A DNA stretch of 64,000 nt, taken from the NCBI RefSeq assembly GCF_014836875.1, contig NZ_JACSQC010000005.1, positions 248,001 through 312,000 on the forward strand, read 5' to 3'. The stretch is from Arthrobacter pullicola (lineage in GTDB: Bacteria; Actinomycetota; Actinomycetes; Actinomycetales; Micrococcaceae). The position numbers and the translations under genes were made by a program. The stretch's first letter is position 1. Each line of letters begins with the position of its first letter. The notes under the pieces are model-generated. The model had not been told where the DNA came from and searched no databases. It saw only the letters and a program-made list of their open reading frames with translations. Below are positions 36,941 through 44,470 of the stretch, piece after piece.

Positions 36941-38851
36941 TTAGTCCAGGCCGCGAAGGTCCAGGGTGAGTTCTGTTTCCCCGCCCGGCTGCACGATCAC
37001 GGGAATCCCCCAGTCCTGCTGGTAGAGGTGGCACGCGGCGTGGTCCGGGATCTCGCCGCCGGGCTCTCCGTCACAGGCGGCGGCACGGGCTGTGATGTGC
37101 AGGACGCCTTCGGTGACGGTGTCGGAGAGCACCAGTTCACGGACCAGGCCGACGGCGGTGCCGCTGCCCGAAACCAGCAGTTCCTCCGGCGAAGCGGAGA
37201 TTTTCAGCTGCGTCGGGTCGCCCCAGCGGTCATCCAGCTTCTGCCCCTTGGGGGCGGAAAAACGGATGGTGAGGCCCAGCGGTCCCGCCTCAATGGCCGT
37301 CTTGGGACGCTGCGTCTGCCGGGCGCCTTCGTCCACGGACTGTGCTTCCCTGGGGACCGGAAGACGCACCAGTTGATGCTTGTTCGCTTCCACGACCACC
37401 AGGAGCGGTTCCTCCGCCGTGGTGTCCAGCAGGACACCGGAGGGCTCTGCCAGGCCGCGGGCCAGGGTGGACACGGTGCGGGTGGCGGGATCGTAGCGTC
37501 GGACGGCCCCGTTGTACGTGTCCGCAACGGCCACCGAGCCGTCCGGCAATACCGCCACGCCCAGCGGGTGCTGCAGCCGGGCCTCAGCGGCGTCGCCGTC
37601 GCGGAAGCCGAAGTCGAACAGGCCGGCGCCGATCGCGGTTTCCACGGTCACGGCAGCCCGGTCACCGGTGGTGTCGAACGTAAGTTTCCGCAGGGCGGAG
37701 GTTTCCGAGTCCGCCACCCAGATGGCGCCGTCAGCGTCCTGGGCCAGGCCGGAAGACTGCGCGAACCACGCGGCGTCTCCGTCGCCGTCGAGCAGCCCTT
37801 CCAGGCCGGTCCCGGCGAGGATGCTCACGGCACCTGTGGCGGGGTCGAAGGCGAAGATCTGGTGGGTCCCGGCCATCGCGACAACGGCTTTGCCGAGGGC
37901 CGTGGACCAGAGGATGTCCCACGGGGAGGAGAGCGAGGTGCCCAGCGGGTCGGTGCCCAGTTCGGTGGACTGCTCCGCTGCCTGATTCTCCGCGTCCAGC
38001 AGGCGCTGAACACCGTTGCCCGCCACCGTGGTGACGGCGCCGGTGGCGAGGTTCACTCCCCGGAGCCGGTGGTTCACCGTGTCTGCGACGATCACGTCGT
38101 AGTCCAGCGTCTCCGCGACGGCGGCCGGCAGCACGGCCAGGCCCTGCGGTTCGTTGAAGCGTGCGGTCCCGGCGTCGCCGTCGCGCCATCCCTTGGTGCC
38201 TTCGCCAATGACGCGGCGGACGGTTGTGAGGTCTGCTTCGAGTTCGACCAGCCGGTGGTGCCCGGTGTCAGTGACGAGGAAGGTGCCCTCCGGCAGGGCT
38301 ACTGCCTTACCGGGGAACCGCAGATCGCCGGAGGTTGCCTCGGCCGGAACGTACGGGCCGTCGCCGCGGTGCAGCGTTCCTTTCGCCTCATGCTCGGCAA
38401 TGAGCTCCGCCACCAGCGACTCCAGACCGGCCGCGTGGCCTTCTCCGGAGAGATGCGCAACGATGTAGCCTTCCGGGTCAATAACAACCAGGGTCGGCCA
38501 GGCACGGGCCGTGTAGGCCTGCCAGGTAACAAGCTCCGGGTCGTCCAGGACCGGGTGCTGAATTTCGTAGCGTTCGACGGCGGCGGCCAGGGCCACCGGG
38601 TCGGCTTCATGCTCGAACTTCGGTGAGTGGACGCCAACCGTCACCAGGACGTCGGAGTACTTCGCTTCCAGTGGCCGCAGCTCGTCCAGCACATGCAGGC
38701 AGTTGATGCAGCAGAACGTCCAGAAATCCAGGATGACGATCTTCCCGCGGAGGTCCTCGAGCCCCAGTTGCTTTCCGCCTGTGTTGAGCCAGTTGCGGCC
38801 TTCCAGCTCGGAAGCCCGGACGCGGTATCCGGCACGCACCGTTTCAGTCAT
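36941..38851 (-). CDS. Thioredoxin-like domain with NHL repeats (NHLRC2-like)
   Basis: A 636-residue protein. Residues ~20-165 form a TlpA/AhpC-like thioredoxin fold with the unusual active site WTFCCINCLHVLDEL (C-C-x-x-C) and the cis-proline region AWPTLVVIDPEG. Residues ~190-520 contain at least five NHL beta-propeller blades (for example NEPQGLAVLP, LQHPLGVAVLPDGSVAVADTYNGAVRRYD). A C-terminal beta-rich domain follows. There is no signal peptide. The domain order matches the NHLRC2 family, whose function in bacteria is unknown. It overlaps the CopD-CtaG gene by four bases, suggesting a shared role, perhaps in copper or haem-copper oxidase assembly. Confidence 0.92.
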   Translation of the reverse strand: MTETVRAGYRVRASELEGRNWLNTGGKQLGLEDLRGKIVILDFWTFCCINCLHVLDELRPLEAKYSDVLVTVGVHSPKFEHEADPVALAAAVERYEIQHPVLDDPELVTWQAYTARAWPTLVVIDPEGYIVAHLSGEGHAAGLESLVAELIAEHEAKGTLHRGDGPYVPAEATSGDLRFPGKAVALPEGTFLVTDTGHHRLVELEADLTTVRRVIGEGTKGWRDGDAGTARFNEPQGLAVLPAAVAETLDYDVIVADTVNHRLRGVNLATGAVTTVAGNGVQRLLDAENQAAEQSTELGTDPLGTSLSSPWDILWSTALGKAVVAMAGTHQIFAFDPATGAVSILAGTGLEGLLDGDGDAAWFAQSSGLAQDADGAIWVADSETSALRKLTFDTTGDRAAVTVETAIGAGLFDFGFRDGDAAEARLQHPLGVAVLPDGSVAVADTYNGAVRRYDPATRTVSTLARGLAEPSGVLLDTTAEEPLLVVVEANKHQLVRLPVPREAQSVDEGARQTQRPKTAIEAGPLGLTIRFSAPKGQKLDDRWGDPTQLKISASPEELLVSGSGTAVGLVRELVLSDTVTEGVLHITARAAACDGEPGGEIPDHAACHLYQQDWGIPVIVQPGGETELTLDLRGLD

Positions 38852-40986
38852 CGATGTTCTCCTTGGTCTGTCCTTGCATCGCGTTCGGCCAGCTGGGCGA
38901 ACATATTGTTGTAAGCCGTCAGATCCGCGTCGTTATTCCTTTCGGCAGCGCGGTCCTTCCGTTTGGTTTCACGTGCATCCGAGCGCGACCACTGGATGGC
39001 GACGCCGATCGCGACCAGGACGGTCGGGATTTCGCCGACGCCCCACATGATGGCACCGCCCAGCTGCTGGTCCGCCAGGGCACTCAGGCCCCAGTCCCGG
39101 CCCATGTTCCCGAAGTAGGAGGCCTGGATCAGGGAAGTCTGTCCCATCACCGCCACACCGAAGAACGCGTGGAAGGCCATGGTGGCCAACAGAATGAGCA
39201 GCCGAAGCGGATAGGGCGCACGGGTGGGCAGGGGATCGATCCCGATCATCGTCAGGACAAAGATGTACCCCGCCAGCAGGAAGTGCAGGACCATCAGCTC
39301 GTGGCCAACGTGCTGGCGCAGCGCAAAGCCAAAGGCCTCCGAGTAGTAGAAGATCACGATCGAGCCGGCGAAGTTCACAGCGGCGAAAATCGGATGCGTA
39401 ATGATCTTCGACCAGCGCGAGTGCACCCCGATCAGGATCCACTCTCGCAGTCCCCTGCTGCCGTCCATGCGCGGGGTCAGCGCCTTCAGCGCCAGTGCTA
39501 CAGGCCCGCCCAGGACCAGGAAGAGCGGGATAACCATGGAGAGGGACATGTGGCCAAGCATGTGGGTGCTGAAAAGCACCATGCCGTAGACCGTCGGAGC
39601 TCCGGAGGTGACGTAGGTCAGGGCGATAAGGCCCACGAACCAGGAGAGGATCCGTGGAATCGGCCACTTGTCTCCACGCCGGTACAGCTTGATCACTCCG
39701 AGGACGTACGCCACGGCCAGGGTGGCGGCGATGGCGATCCAGAGCCAGTCGGGGCGCCATTCCGTGAGGTAGCGTTCCGGTGTCAGTTCAGGGGGCAGAT
39801 CATAGCCGGTGAGGATGCGGGCGGGCGTGGCATTGGGTGGAAGTTCCTCCGGACGCGGCGGCGCGGTGCGGGCCAGCGCTGCGGCCACACCGGAGATTGC
39901 CGCCATAATCAGCAGTTCCACCCCGATGAACTGCCACAGCACCCGGCGTGCACTGAGGCTGCCGGCTGTGTCAGCAGGAACACCCTTGTTCGCACCGGCC
40001 CCGGTCGCTTGGACCGGAAGGCGGGGAATGATCCACCGGCGGTGCAGGAACCCGATGACGCCGAGGACAAGCGTGGCAGCTGCTTTGACGAGCACCAGCC
40101 CGCCCCAGCGGGAATCGAGCTGCTCCAGGGTGGTGATCCGAAGGGACGCGTTGACGATTCCGGAGACCGAGACCAGGATAAAGCCGAACAGCGCCAGTGC
40201 GGAGAAGCGGCGGAGAACGGCGCCGGTCATGTCCCCCAGCTGCTTGGCAATCACGGCCAGGACGATGATCCCGCCGATCCACAGGCAAACGCCGAGCAGG
40301 TGCAGGCCGATTGAGTTGACCGCCGCGCTGTGGTCGTCCCCGCCGGCTGCGTGACCCACCAGGGCCATGGGCAGCAGTCCGCCCACGGCCAGCGCTGCCG
40401 TGAGGGCCAATCCGGTCAGGGACCGGACACCGAAGGCGAGGGTGGTGACCACCGCGGCAATGATGCTCACGGCAAGCCAGGCCCGTCCGGTGGAAAAGTC
40501 GGTGATGAAGGAGGCCAGGCCCTCGGTGTAGGACGGGTCGGGGCTCAGCGGCAGGCCGGAAACATCCGAGTAGGTGAACAGCAGAACGCCGATGGCGGCG
40601 ATCGTCCAGACGGCGGCGGCACCGGCGGCCAGGGCCATGGTCTGGGTAAAGGCGGGGTGCTCCGGCCGGGCCTCCCGCTCTCCTCTGCCCCGGCGCGGTC
40701 CGGCATATTTGGGGAGGATGGCGACGGCGAACACCAGGGCGCCGATCACCGTAGCGACGGCACCGTTCTGAATCGCCTTGGCTACGGGAAGTCCCCAACG
40801 GGTGAGGGCTCCAGGGTCGGAGAGCTGGGCAGCAGCTGCAGCGCCGGTAAAGAGGAGGGCAACGACCAGGGACAAGACCATCACGCCTATCCCTGCGGCC
40901 AGCCAGCCGTTTCGAGCGGGATTGCCGGGCGCGGAGCCGGTTGGACGGCCCGGCAGCGTGTTCTGGGTCTTGGCAGTGTTCGGCAC
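38848..40986 (-). CDS. CopD-CtaG fusion: copper import and cytochrome oxidase assembly
   Basis: A 712-residue integral membrane protein with about 14-16 helices. The N-terminal half matches CopD/YcnJ (copper uptake; AVNSIGLHLLGVCLWIGGIIVLAVIAKQ). The C-terminal half is a CtaG/Caa3_CtaG domain with VLFSTHMLGHMSLSMVIPLFLVLGGP and histidines such as YILHFLL-like HELMVLHFLLAGY that may bind copper. Fusions of this kind are common in actinobacteria and are thought to deliver copper to aa3 oxidase. The GTG at 40986 is the first start; a purine-rich AAGAGG lies upstream. The stop overlaps the NHL/thioredoxin gene. Confidence 0.92.
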   Translation of the reverse strand: MPNTAKTQNTLPGRPTGSAPGNPARNGWLAAGIGVMVLSLVVALLFTGAAAAAQLSDPGALTRWGLPVAKAIQNGAVATVIGALVFAVAILPKYAGPRRGRGEREARPEHPAFTQTMALAAGAAAVWTIAAIGVLLFTYSDVSGLPLSPDPSYTEGLASFITDFSTGRAWLAVSIIAAVVTTLAFGVRSLTGLALTAALAVGGLLPMALVGHAAGGDDHSAAVNSIGLHLLGVCLWIGGIIVLAVIAKQLGDMTGAVLRRFSALALFGFILVSVSGIVNASLRITTLEQLDSRWGGLVLVKAAATLVLGVIGFLHRRWIIPRLPVQATGAGANKGVPADTAGSLSARRVLWQFIGVELLIMAAISGVAAALARTAPPRPEELPPNATPARILTGYDLPPELTPERYLTEWRPDWLWIAIAATLAVAYVLGVIKLYRRGDKWPIPRILSWFVGLIALTYVTSGAPTVYGMVLFSTHMLGHMSLSMVIPLFLVLGGPVALALKALTPRMDGSRGLREWILIGVHSRWSKIITHPIFAAVNFAGSIVIFYYSEAFGFALRQHVGHELMVLHFLLAGYIFVLTMIGIDPLPTRAPYPLRLLILLATMAFHAFFGVAVMGQTSLIQASYFGNMGRDWGLSALADQQLGGAIMWGVGEIPTVLVAIGVAIQWSRSDARETKRKDRAAERNNDADLTAYNNMFAQLAERDARTDQGEHR

Positions 40987-41084
40987 GCTATCTATTCTCT
41001 ACCTCTTGTAAAAATTGGGCCAATCACCGGTCATACACCGGGATGAGGAGGATGATTCCGGCCGCAGGACACGCTGTTAAAGCC

Positions 41085-41120
41085 GGACGGGGCCGGCACC
41101 TTCCGGCACCGGCCCCGTCC
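41085..41120 (-). terminator. Terminator after hup
   Basis: GGACGGGGCCGG and CCGGCCCCGTCC make a perfect 12-bp stem with a 12-base loop, 15 bases beyond the hup stop. No T-tract follows, but its strength and position suggest termination of hup. Confidence 0.65.
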
Positions 41121-41134
41121 CAGGACTGTGGGTC

Positions 41135-41419
41135 CTACTTCTTGGAGACAGCAGCCTTCAGCTTCGAGCCTGCGGTCAGCTTGACGCTGTGGCCGGCCGG
41201 AATCTGGATGGTTTCGCCGGTCTGCGGGTTGCGGCCCTGGCGAGCGGCGCGGTCGGTGCGCTCAACAGCAAGCCAGCCCGGGATGGTGATCTTCTCGCCG
41301 TTGGCAACGGAGGTTGCGAAGATGTCGAAGACGGCATCAAGCACGCCGTTAACGGCGGTCTGGCTGTTGCCGGACTTTTCTGCGACTGCGGCAACAAGTT
41401 CACTGCGGTTCATAGCCAA
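41135..41419 (-). CDS. hup: HU-family nucleoid DNA-binding protein
   Basis: A 94-residue HU. MNRSELVAAVAEKSG starts helix 1, and GWLAVERTDRAARQGRNPQTGETIQIPAG covers the DNA-binding beta-arm, including the RNPQTG motif. It has no lysine-rich C-terminal tail, unlike mycobacterial HupB. The start is a TTG at 41419, seven bases after a full AGGAGG site; the ATG two codons later would be 13 bases away. The leader (41420-41560) contains a hairpin that reads as a terminator only on the plus strand. Confidence 0.96.
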   Translation of the reverse strand: MAMNRSELVAAVAEKSGNSQTAVNGVLDAVFDIFATSVANGEKITIPGWLAVERTDRAARQGRNPQTGETIQIPAGHSVKLTAGSKLKAAVSKK

Positions 41420-41519
41420 TTTATGTCCTCCTGGACTCTGGTGTTTAGCGCGAGCGGTTCACGGATGCGTAACCGCCTCTGTTCGAAAACTTACCAGCTT
41501 GAAGGCCTAAAACGCGCTG

Positions 41520-41555
41520 AAAACCGCGGGTTTTCGCGGTTTTTTCGGGTTTTTT
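41520..41555 (+). terminator. Plus-strand terminator without an upstream plus gene
   Basis: AAAACCGCG and CGCGGTTTT form a perfect 9-bp stem with a 6-base loop, followed by TT-CGGG-TTTTTT. The T-run lies on the plus strand, while hup and rpsN flank it on the minus strand. It may end an antisense RNA over hup or be part of the hup leader. Confidence 0.6.
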
Positions 41556-41600
41556 CCCAAATTTGACCGGGTTGTCCATGCCACTGCCCGCAGGGTACGC

Positions 41601-41636
41601 AAAAAGGGCGGCAACCTCAAAGGCTGCCGCCCTTTT
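41601..41636 (-). terminator. Terminator of the rpmB-rpmG-rpsN operon
   Basis: AAAAGGGCGGCA and TGCCGCCCTTTT pair around a short loop, and CCCTTTTTGCG follows on the minus strand. It is a classical Rho-independent terminator 20 bases after the rpsN stop. Confidence 0.9.
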
Positions 41637-41655
41637 CAGGCGTGGAAAGCGGTGC

Positions 41656-41961
41656 TTACCAGCTGGACTTCTTGATGCCGGGCAGTTCGCCGGCATGTGC
41701 CATGTCGCGGAAACGCACGCGGGAGATACCGAACTTCTGGAGGGTACCCCGGGGGCGGCCATCGATCTGGTCGCGGTTGCGCAGGCGGACCGGAGAAGCG
41801 TTGCGGGGCAGCTTCTGCAGGCCGAGGCGTGCAGCTTCCCGTGCTTCGTCGGTCGCGTTCGGGTCGACCAGGGTCTTCTTCAGTTCGAGGCGCTTCGCAG
41901 CGTAGCGCTCAACGACAACCTTGCGCTGCTCGTTGCGGGCAATCTTGGACTTCTTTGCCAT
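41656..41961 (-). CDS. rpsN: 30S ribosomal protein S14, zinc-independent paralogue
   Basis: A 101-residue uS14 with [14 protein letters not shown] at the start and [35 protein letters not shown] at the end. It has no CxxC pairs, so it is the long, C-minus form; the short zinc form of about 61 residues would be in the main ribosomal operon. It forms an operon with C-minus L28 and L33. In other actinobacteria such sets replace zinc-binding copies under zinc starvation. Confidence 0.97.
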   Translation of the reverse strand: MAKKSKIARNEQRKVVVERYAAKRLELKKTLVDPNATDEAREAARLGLQKLPRNASPVRLRNRDQIDGRPRGTLQKFGISRVRFRDMAHAGELPGIKKSSW

Positions 41962-41963
41962 TC

Positions 41964-42131
41964 TTAGCGCTCCTCACGGAATTCGACGTGCTGGCGGATC
42001 TTGGGGTCGTACTTCTTCAGGACCATGCGGTCCGGGTCGTTACGACGGTTCTTGCGGGTCACGTAGGTGTACCCGGTGCCGGCGGTCGACTTCAGCTTGA
42101 TGATCGGACGTACGTCCTTGTCCTTTGCCAC
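41964..42131 (-). CDS. rpmG: 50S ribosomal protein L33, zinc-independent paralogue
   Basis: A 55-residue bL33. It begins [20 protein letters not shown] and ends [11 protein letters not shown], with [20 protein letters not shown] between. It contains no cysteine and is therefore the C-minus form. The GTG start shares one base with the rpmB stop (TAGTG), and the stop is two bases before rpsN. Confidence 0.95.
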   Translation of the reverse strand: MAKDKDVRPIIKLKSTAGTGYTYVTRKNRRNDPDRMVLKKYDPKIRQHVEFREER

Positions 42132-42367
42132 TAGAGCTTCACACCCTTCGCAAGGAGGTCGGTGACGACAGCGTCAATGCCGCGGACGTCGATCGTCTTG
42201 ATGCCGCGGGCCGAAACCTGCAGCGTCACGTTACGGCGCAGGGACGGAACCCAGTAGCGCTTCTTCTGAATATTCGGGTCGAACCGGCGCTTGTTGCGGC
42301 GGTGCGAGTGCGAAATGCTGTGACCAAAGCCGGGAACAGCTCCGGTTACCTGGCAGTAAGCTGCCAT
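42131..42367 (-). CDS. rpmB: 50S ribosomal protein L28, zinc-independent paralogue
   Basis: A 78-residue bL28 starting [24 protein letters not shown], with [23 protein letters not shown] at the C-terminus. It has one cysteine and lacks the paired CxxC motifs, matching the C-minus RpmB2 of mycobacteria. The ATG at 42367 has a GGAGGAGAG site. First gene of the rpmB-rpmG-rpsN operon. Confidence 0.96.
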   Translation of the reverse strand: MAAYCQVTGAVPGFGHSISHSHRRNKRRFDPNIQKKRYWVPSLRRNVTLQVSARGIKTIDVRGIDAVVTDLLAKGVKL

Positions 42368-42735
42368 GATCTCTCCTCCAGTTGTAGTAAATATGACGGT
42401 CCTCAAAAAACAAGCACCAGGGCGATGCCGCCATGGCACCTGCAATAAAGAGCGTCCCGCCACCAGTTTTGACACCGTTATTACTGCGACTTTCCGGAGG
42501 TTGACCTGGCGGGGTGAGATCCAGCCGAAGTGCCTCGCCGCGGGGAAGACGGTGAAGTTCAGGCAGCCAAACGGAAATCCGCTGTGACAGCCTTCAATTC
42601 TAGGTTTATACGGGCGGCCACGCAAATGTCCTGCTCTGCACCCCGGAGGGAGCAAACCAGATCATGGACGTGACTTAACGCCTTTCTATCCTAGACGTTG
42701 ACCGCGTTTGATCCAAACCGGGCGGACGGTGCCGG
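42368..42735 (-). promoter_or_regulatory. Long leader and promoter region of the rpmB operon
   Basis: These 368 bases contain no convincing gene. On the minus strand there are two promoter-like pairs, each with 17-base spacing: TTGGAT (42711-42716) with TAGGAT (42688-42693), and TTGCGT (42620-42625) with TAGAAT (42597-42602). Starting from them would leave leaders of roughly 310 and 220 bases before rpmB. I do not see a Zur-type palindrome. Confidence 0.5.
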
Positions 42736-43878
42736 TTACGCCGATGGCTTCTCCAGCGCGCCCGTGGCGGTGACCACGGCAATTCCCGTTTCGGGGTCTT
42801 CTGCGGCTCCGTCAAGGTCCGTTGCCCCGCCGATCACCGCACCTGAGTCCACAACCATGTTCCTCAGCCGGGCGCCGCTGCGGACCCGCACGCCGTCGAG
42901 CAGGACACAGCCATGCACATCCGCTCCAGCCTCGATGTCGCAGTCCGGTCCGACCACGCTGCGGGTGAGTATGCCGTCGACCCTGGAGCCCGGGGCCAGC
43001 AAGCTGGTTTCCACCCGGGCTGCTGCCCCAATAAAGGCCGGAAGGCGGCGCGGAGTCGCCGAGAGGATGGGCCAGGCAGGGTCATCGAACACCATTCCAT
43101 GTCCGTCCAGCAGGTCCATGTGCGCCTGGTGGTAGCTTTCCGGCGTCCCCATATCCCGCCAGTACCCCTCGAGCCGGTGCTCAACAACCTTTTCCTTCTC
43201 CACAAGATAGGGCAGCAGCTGGTCGCCGTAGTCCTCCAGCTGGCCATCCCGCTCCACGAGCTCCTCGAGGCTCGTGAGCAGGGTTTCGGCGTCGTAAAGG
43301 AAGATCTCCGCCGCAATGAGATCCGTCTTGGGCTTCTCCGGCTTGTACTCGAAGCCGGTGACGATTCCGTCGCGCACCTCTGCCACGCCGTGGTCCGAGG
43401 GGTTGTTGCCGATCCGGTATGTCACCACGGTCAGCGCCGCTGCGGCCTCACGGTGGGTGGCAATGACATCGCGGTAGTCCAGACGGTACAGGTGGTCTGC
43501 ACTGAGCACCAGGACCAGGTCCGGATCGAATTCGCGGATATAGTCCACCTGCCGGTACAGGGCATCGGCATTGCCCTGGGCGAAGCCCTCGCCCTCGGAG
43601 CCCTGGTAGGGCGGCAGGACCCGAAGCCCTCCATTCGTCCGGTCCAGGTCCCACGGACGCCCGCTGACCAGATGGTCATTCAGCGACTTGGGTTCATACT
43701 GTTCAACGATCCAGACGTCGCTGAGCCCGGAGTTGTGCAGATTGGAGAGCGGGACATCGATCAGCCGGTAGGACCCGCCCACCGGCATGGCCGGTTTTGC
43801 CCGGGTGTCGGTCAGGCTTCCCAGCCTGCCGCCGGCCCCTCCGGCGAGAATGATGGTCAGTACCTTCGGCTGGCGCAT
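42736..43878 (-). CDS. glgC: Glucose-1-phosphate adenylyltransferase family protein
   Basis: A 380-residue nucleotidyltransferase. The N-terminal Rossmann-like domain has LAGGAGGRLGSLTDTRAKPAMPVGGSYRLIDVPLSN (nucleotide-binding loop and the conserved P-L-S-N). ADHLYRLDYR carries the metal-binding aspartate, and GYWRDMGTPESYHQAH precedes the C-terminal left-handed beta-helix. It makes ADP-glucose, the glycogen precursor; some actinobacterial homologues use other sugars. It abuts a MarR gene on the same strand (stop followed directly by this ATG). Confidence 0.9.
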   Translation of the reverse strand: MRQPKVLTIILAGGAGGRLGSLTDTRAKPAMPVGGSYRLIDVPLSNLHNSGLSDVWIVEQYEPKSLNDHLVSGRPWDLDRTNGGLRVLPPYQGSEGEGFAQGNADALYRQVDYIREFDPDLVLVLSADHLYRLDYRDVIATHREAAAALTVVTYRIGNNPSDHGVAEVRDGIVTGFEYKPEKPKTDLIAAEIFLYDAETLLTSLEELVERDGQLEDYGDQLLPYLVEKEKVVEHRLEGYWRDMGTPESYHQAHMDLLDGHGMVFDDPAWPILSATPRRLPAFIGAAARVETSLLAPGSRVDGILTRSVVGPDCDIEAGADVHGCVLLDGVRVRSGARLRNMVVDSGAVIGGATDLDGAAEDPETGIAVVTATGALEKPSA

Positions 43879-44385
43879 TCAGGGTCCTTCGGTTGGGGCC
43901 AGCGGGCGGGCCGCGGCCGGATCAAGCAGGGTCAGGATCTTGCCGCCGATCCGTGCCAGGTCGGCCACGTCACGATCGTCCAGGGCGTCAAAGACGGCAT
44001 TGCGGACAGACTCCACGTGCCCCGGTGCCAGCTCGATGAGCGCGGCCATCCCCTCCTCGGTGATGGCCGCCGTCGTTACCCTGGCGTCCTTGGGGGAAGG
44101 GAACCTGCGCATCCAGCCCCGCTGTTCGAGCTTTTTCACCACGTGGGACAGGCGGGACAGGGAGGCGTTGGACCGGAGGGCGAGTTCGCTCATGGCCAGC
44201 TGCTTCTCCGGCGACTCCGAAGTCATGGCCAGGACGTGGTAGTCGAAGAGCGTGATCCGGGCCCGTTTGAACAGGTCCGCATCCAGGGTCCCGGGCAGCC
44301 GGGTGGCAACGGCGTAAAGCGCAAGCCAAGCCTGCCGCTCCTCGGGAGAGAGCCAGCGGGCGGGTTCGGACTGCGGTTCGGTCAT
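43879..44385 (-). CDS. MarR-family transcriptional regulator
   Basis: A 168-residue winged-helix protein. The DNA-binding core is SELALRSNASLSRLSHVVKKLEQRGWMRRFPSPKDARVTTAAIT (helices 3-4 and the wing) at about residues 65-110; long helices on both sides form the dimer. The next gene, glgC, starts at the base after its stop, so both are on one mRNA. AGAATT lies six bases before the ATG and may be the -10 of a leaderless transcript. Target and ligand are unknown. Confidence 0.9.
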   Translation of the reverse strand: MTEPQSEPARWLSPEERQAWLALYAVATRLPGTLDADLFKRARITLFDYHVLAMTSESPEKQLAMSELALRSNASLSRLSHVVKKLEQRGWMRRFPSPKDARVTTAAITEEGMAALIELAPGHVESVRNAVFDALDDRDVADLARIGGKILTLLDPAAARPLAPTEGP

Positions 44386-44427
44386 GCGCGCAATTCTCTC
44401 ACGGCACTTGAGCCTTCAAGGGAATGC

Positions 44428-44458
44428 CCGGCCCCCTGAGTTCGGGGAAGGGGGCCGG
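44428..44458 (-). terminator. Terminator after the MHS transporter gene
   Basis: CCGGCCCCC and GGGGGCCGG form a perfect 9-bp stem with a 13-base loop, 12 bases past the transporter stop. No T-tract. Confidence 0.5.
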
Positions 44459-44470
44459 CAGCGGAGCGGT

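Noticed and set aside
36935-38626. A 563-codon plus-strand frame opposite the NHL/thioredoxin gene
   Set aside because: Antisense shadow: the minus-strand protein has clear thioredoxin and NHL motifs, and the plus frame has none.
42368-42735. A Zur operator before rpmB
   Set aside because: I looked for an AT-rich palindrome resembling known actinobacterial Zur boxes and did not see one, so none is annotated.
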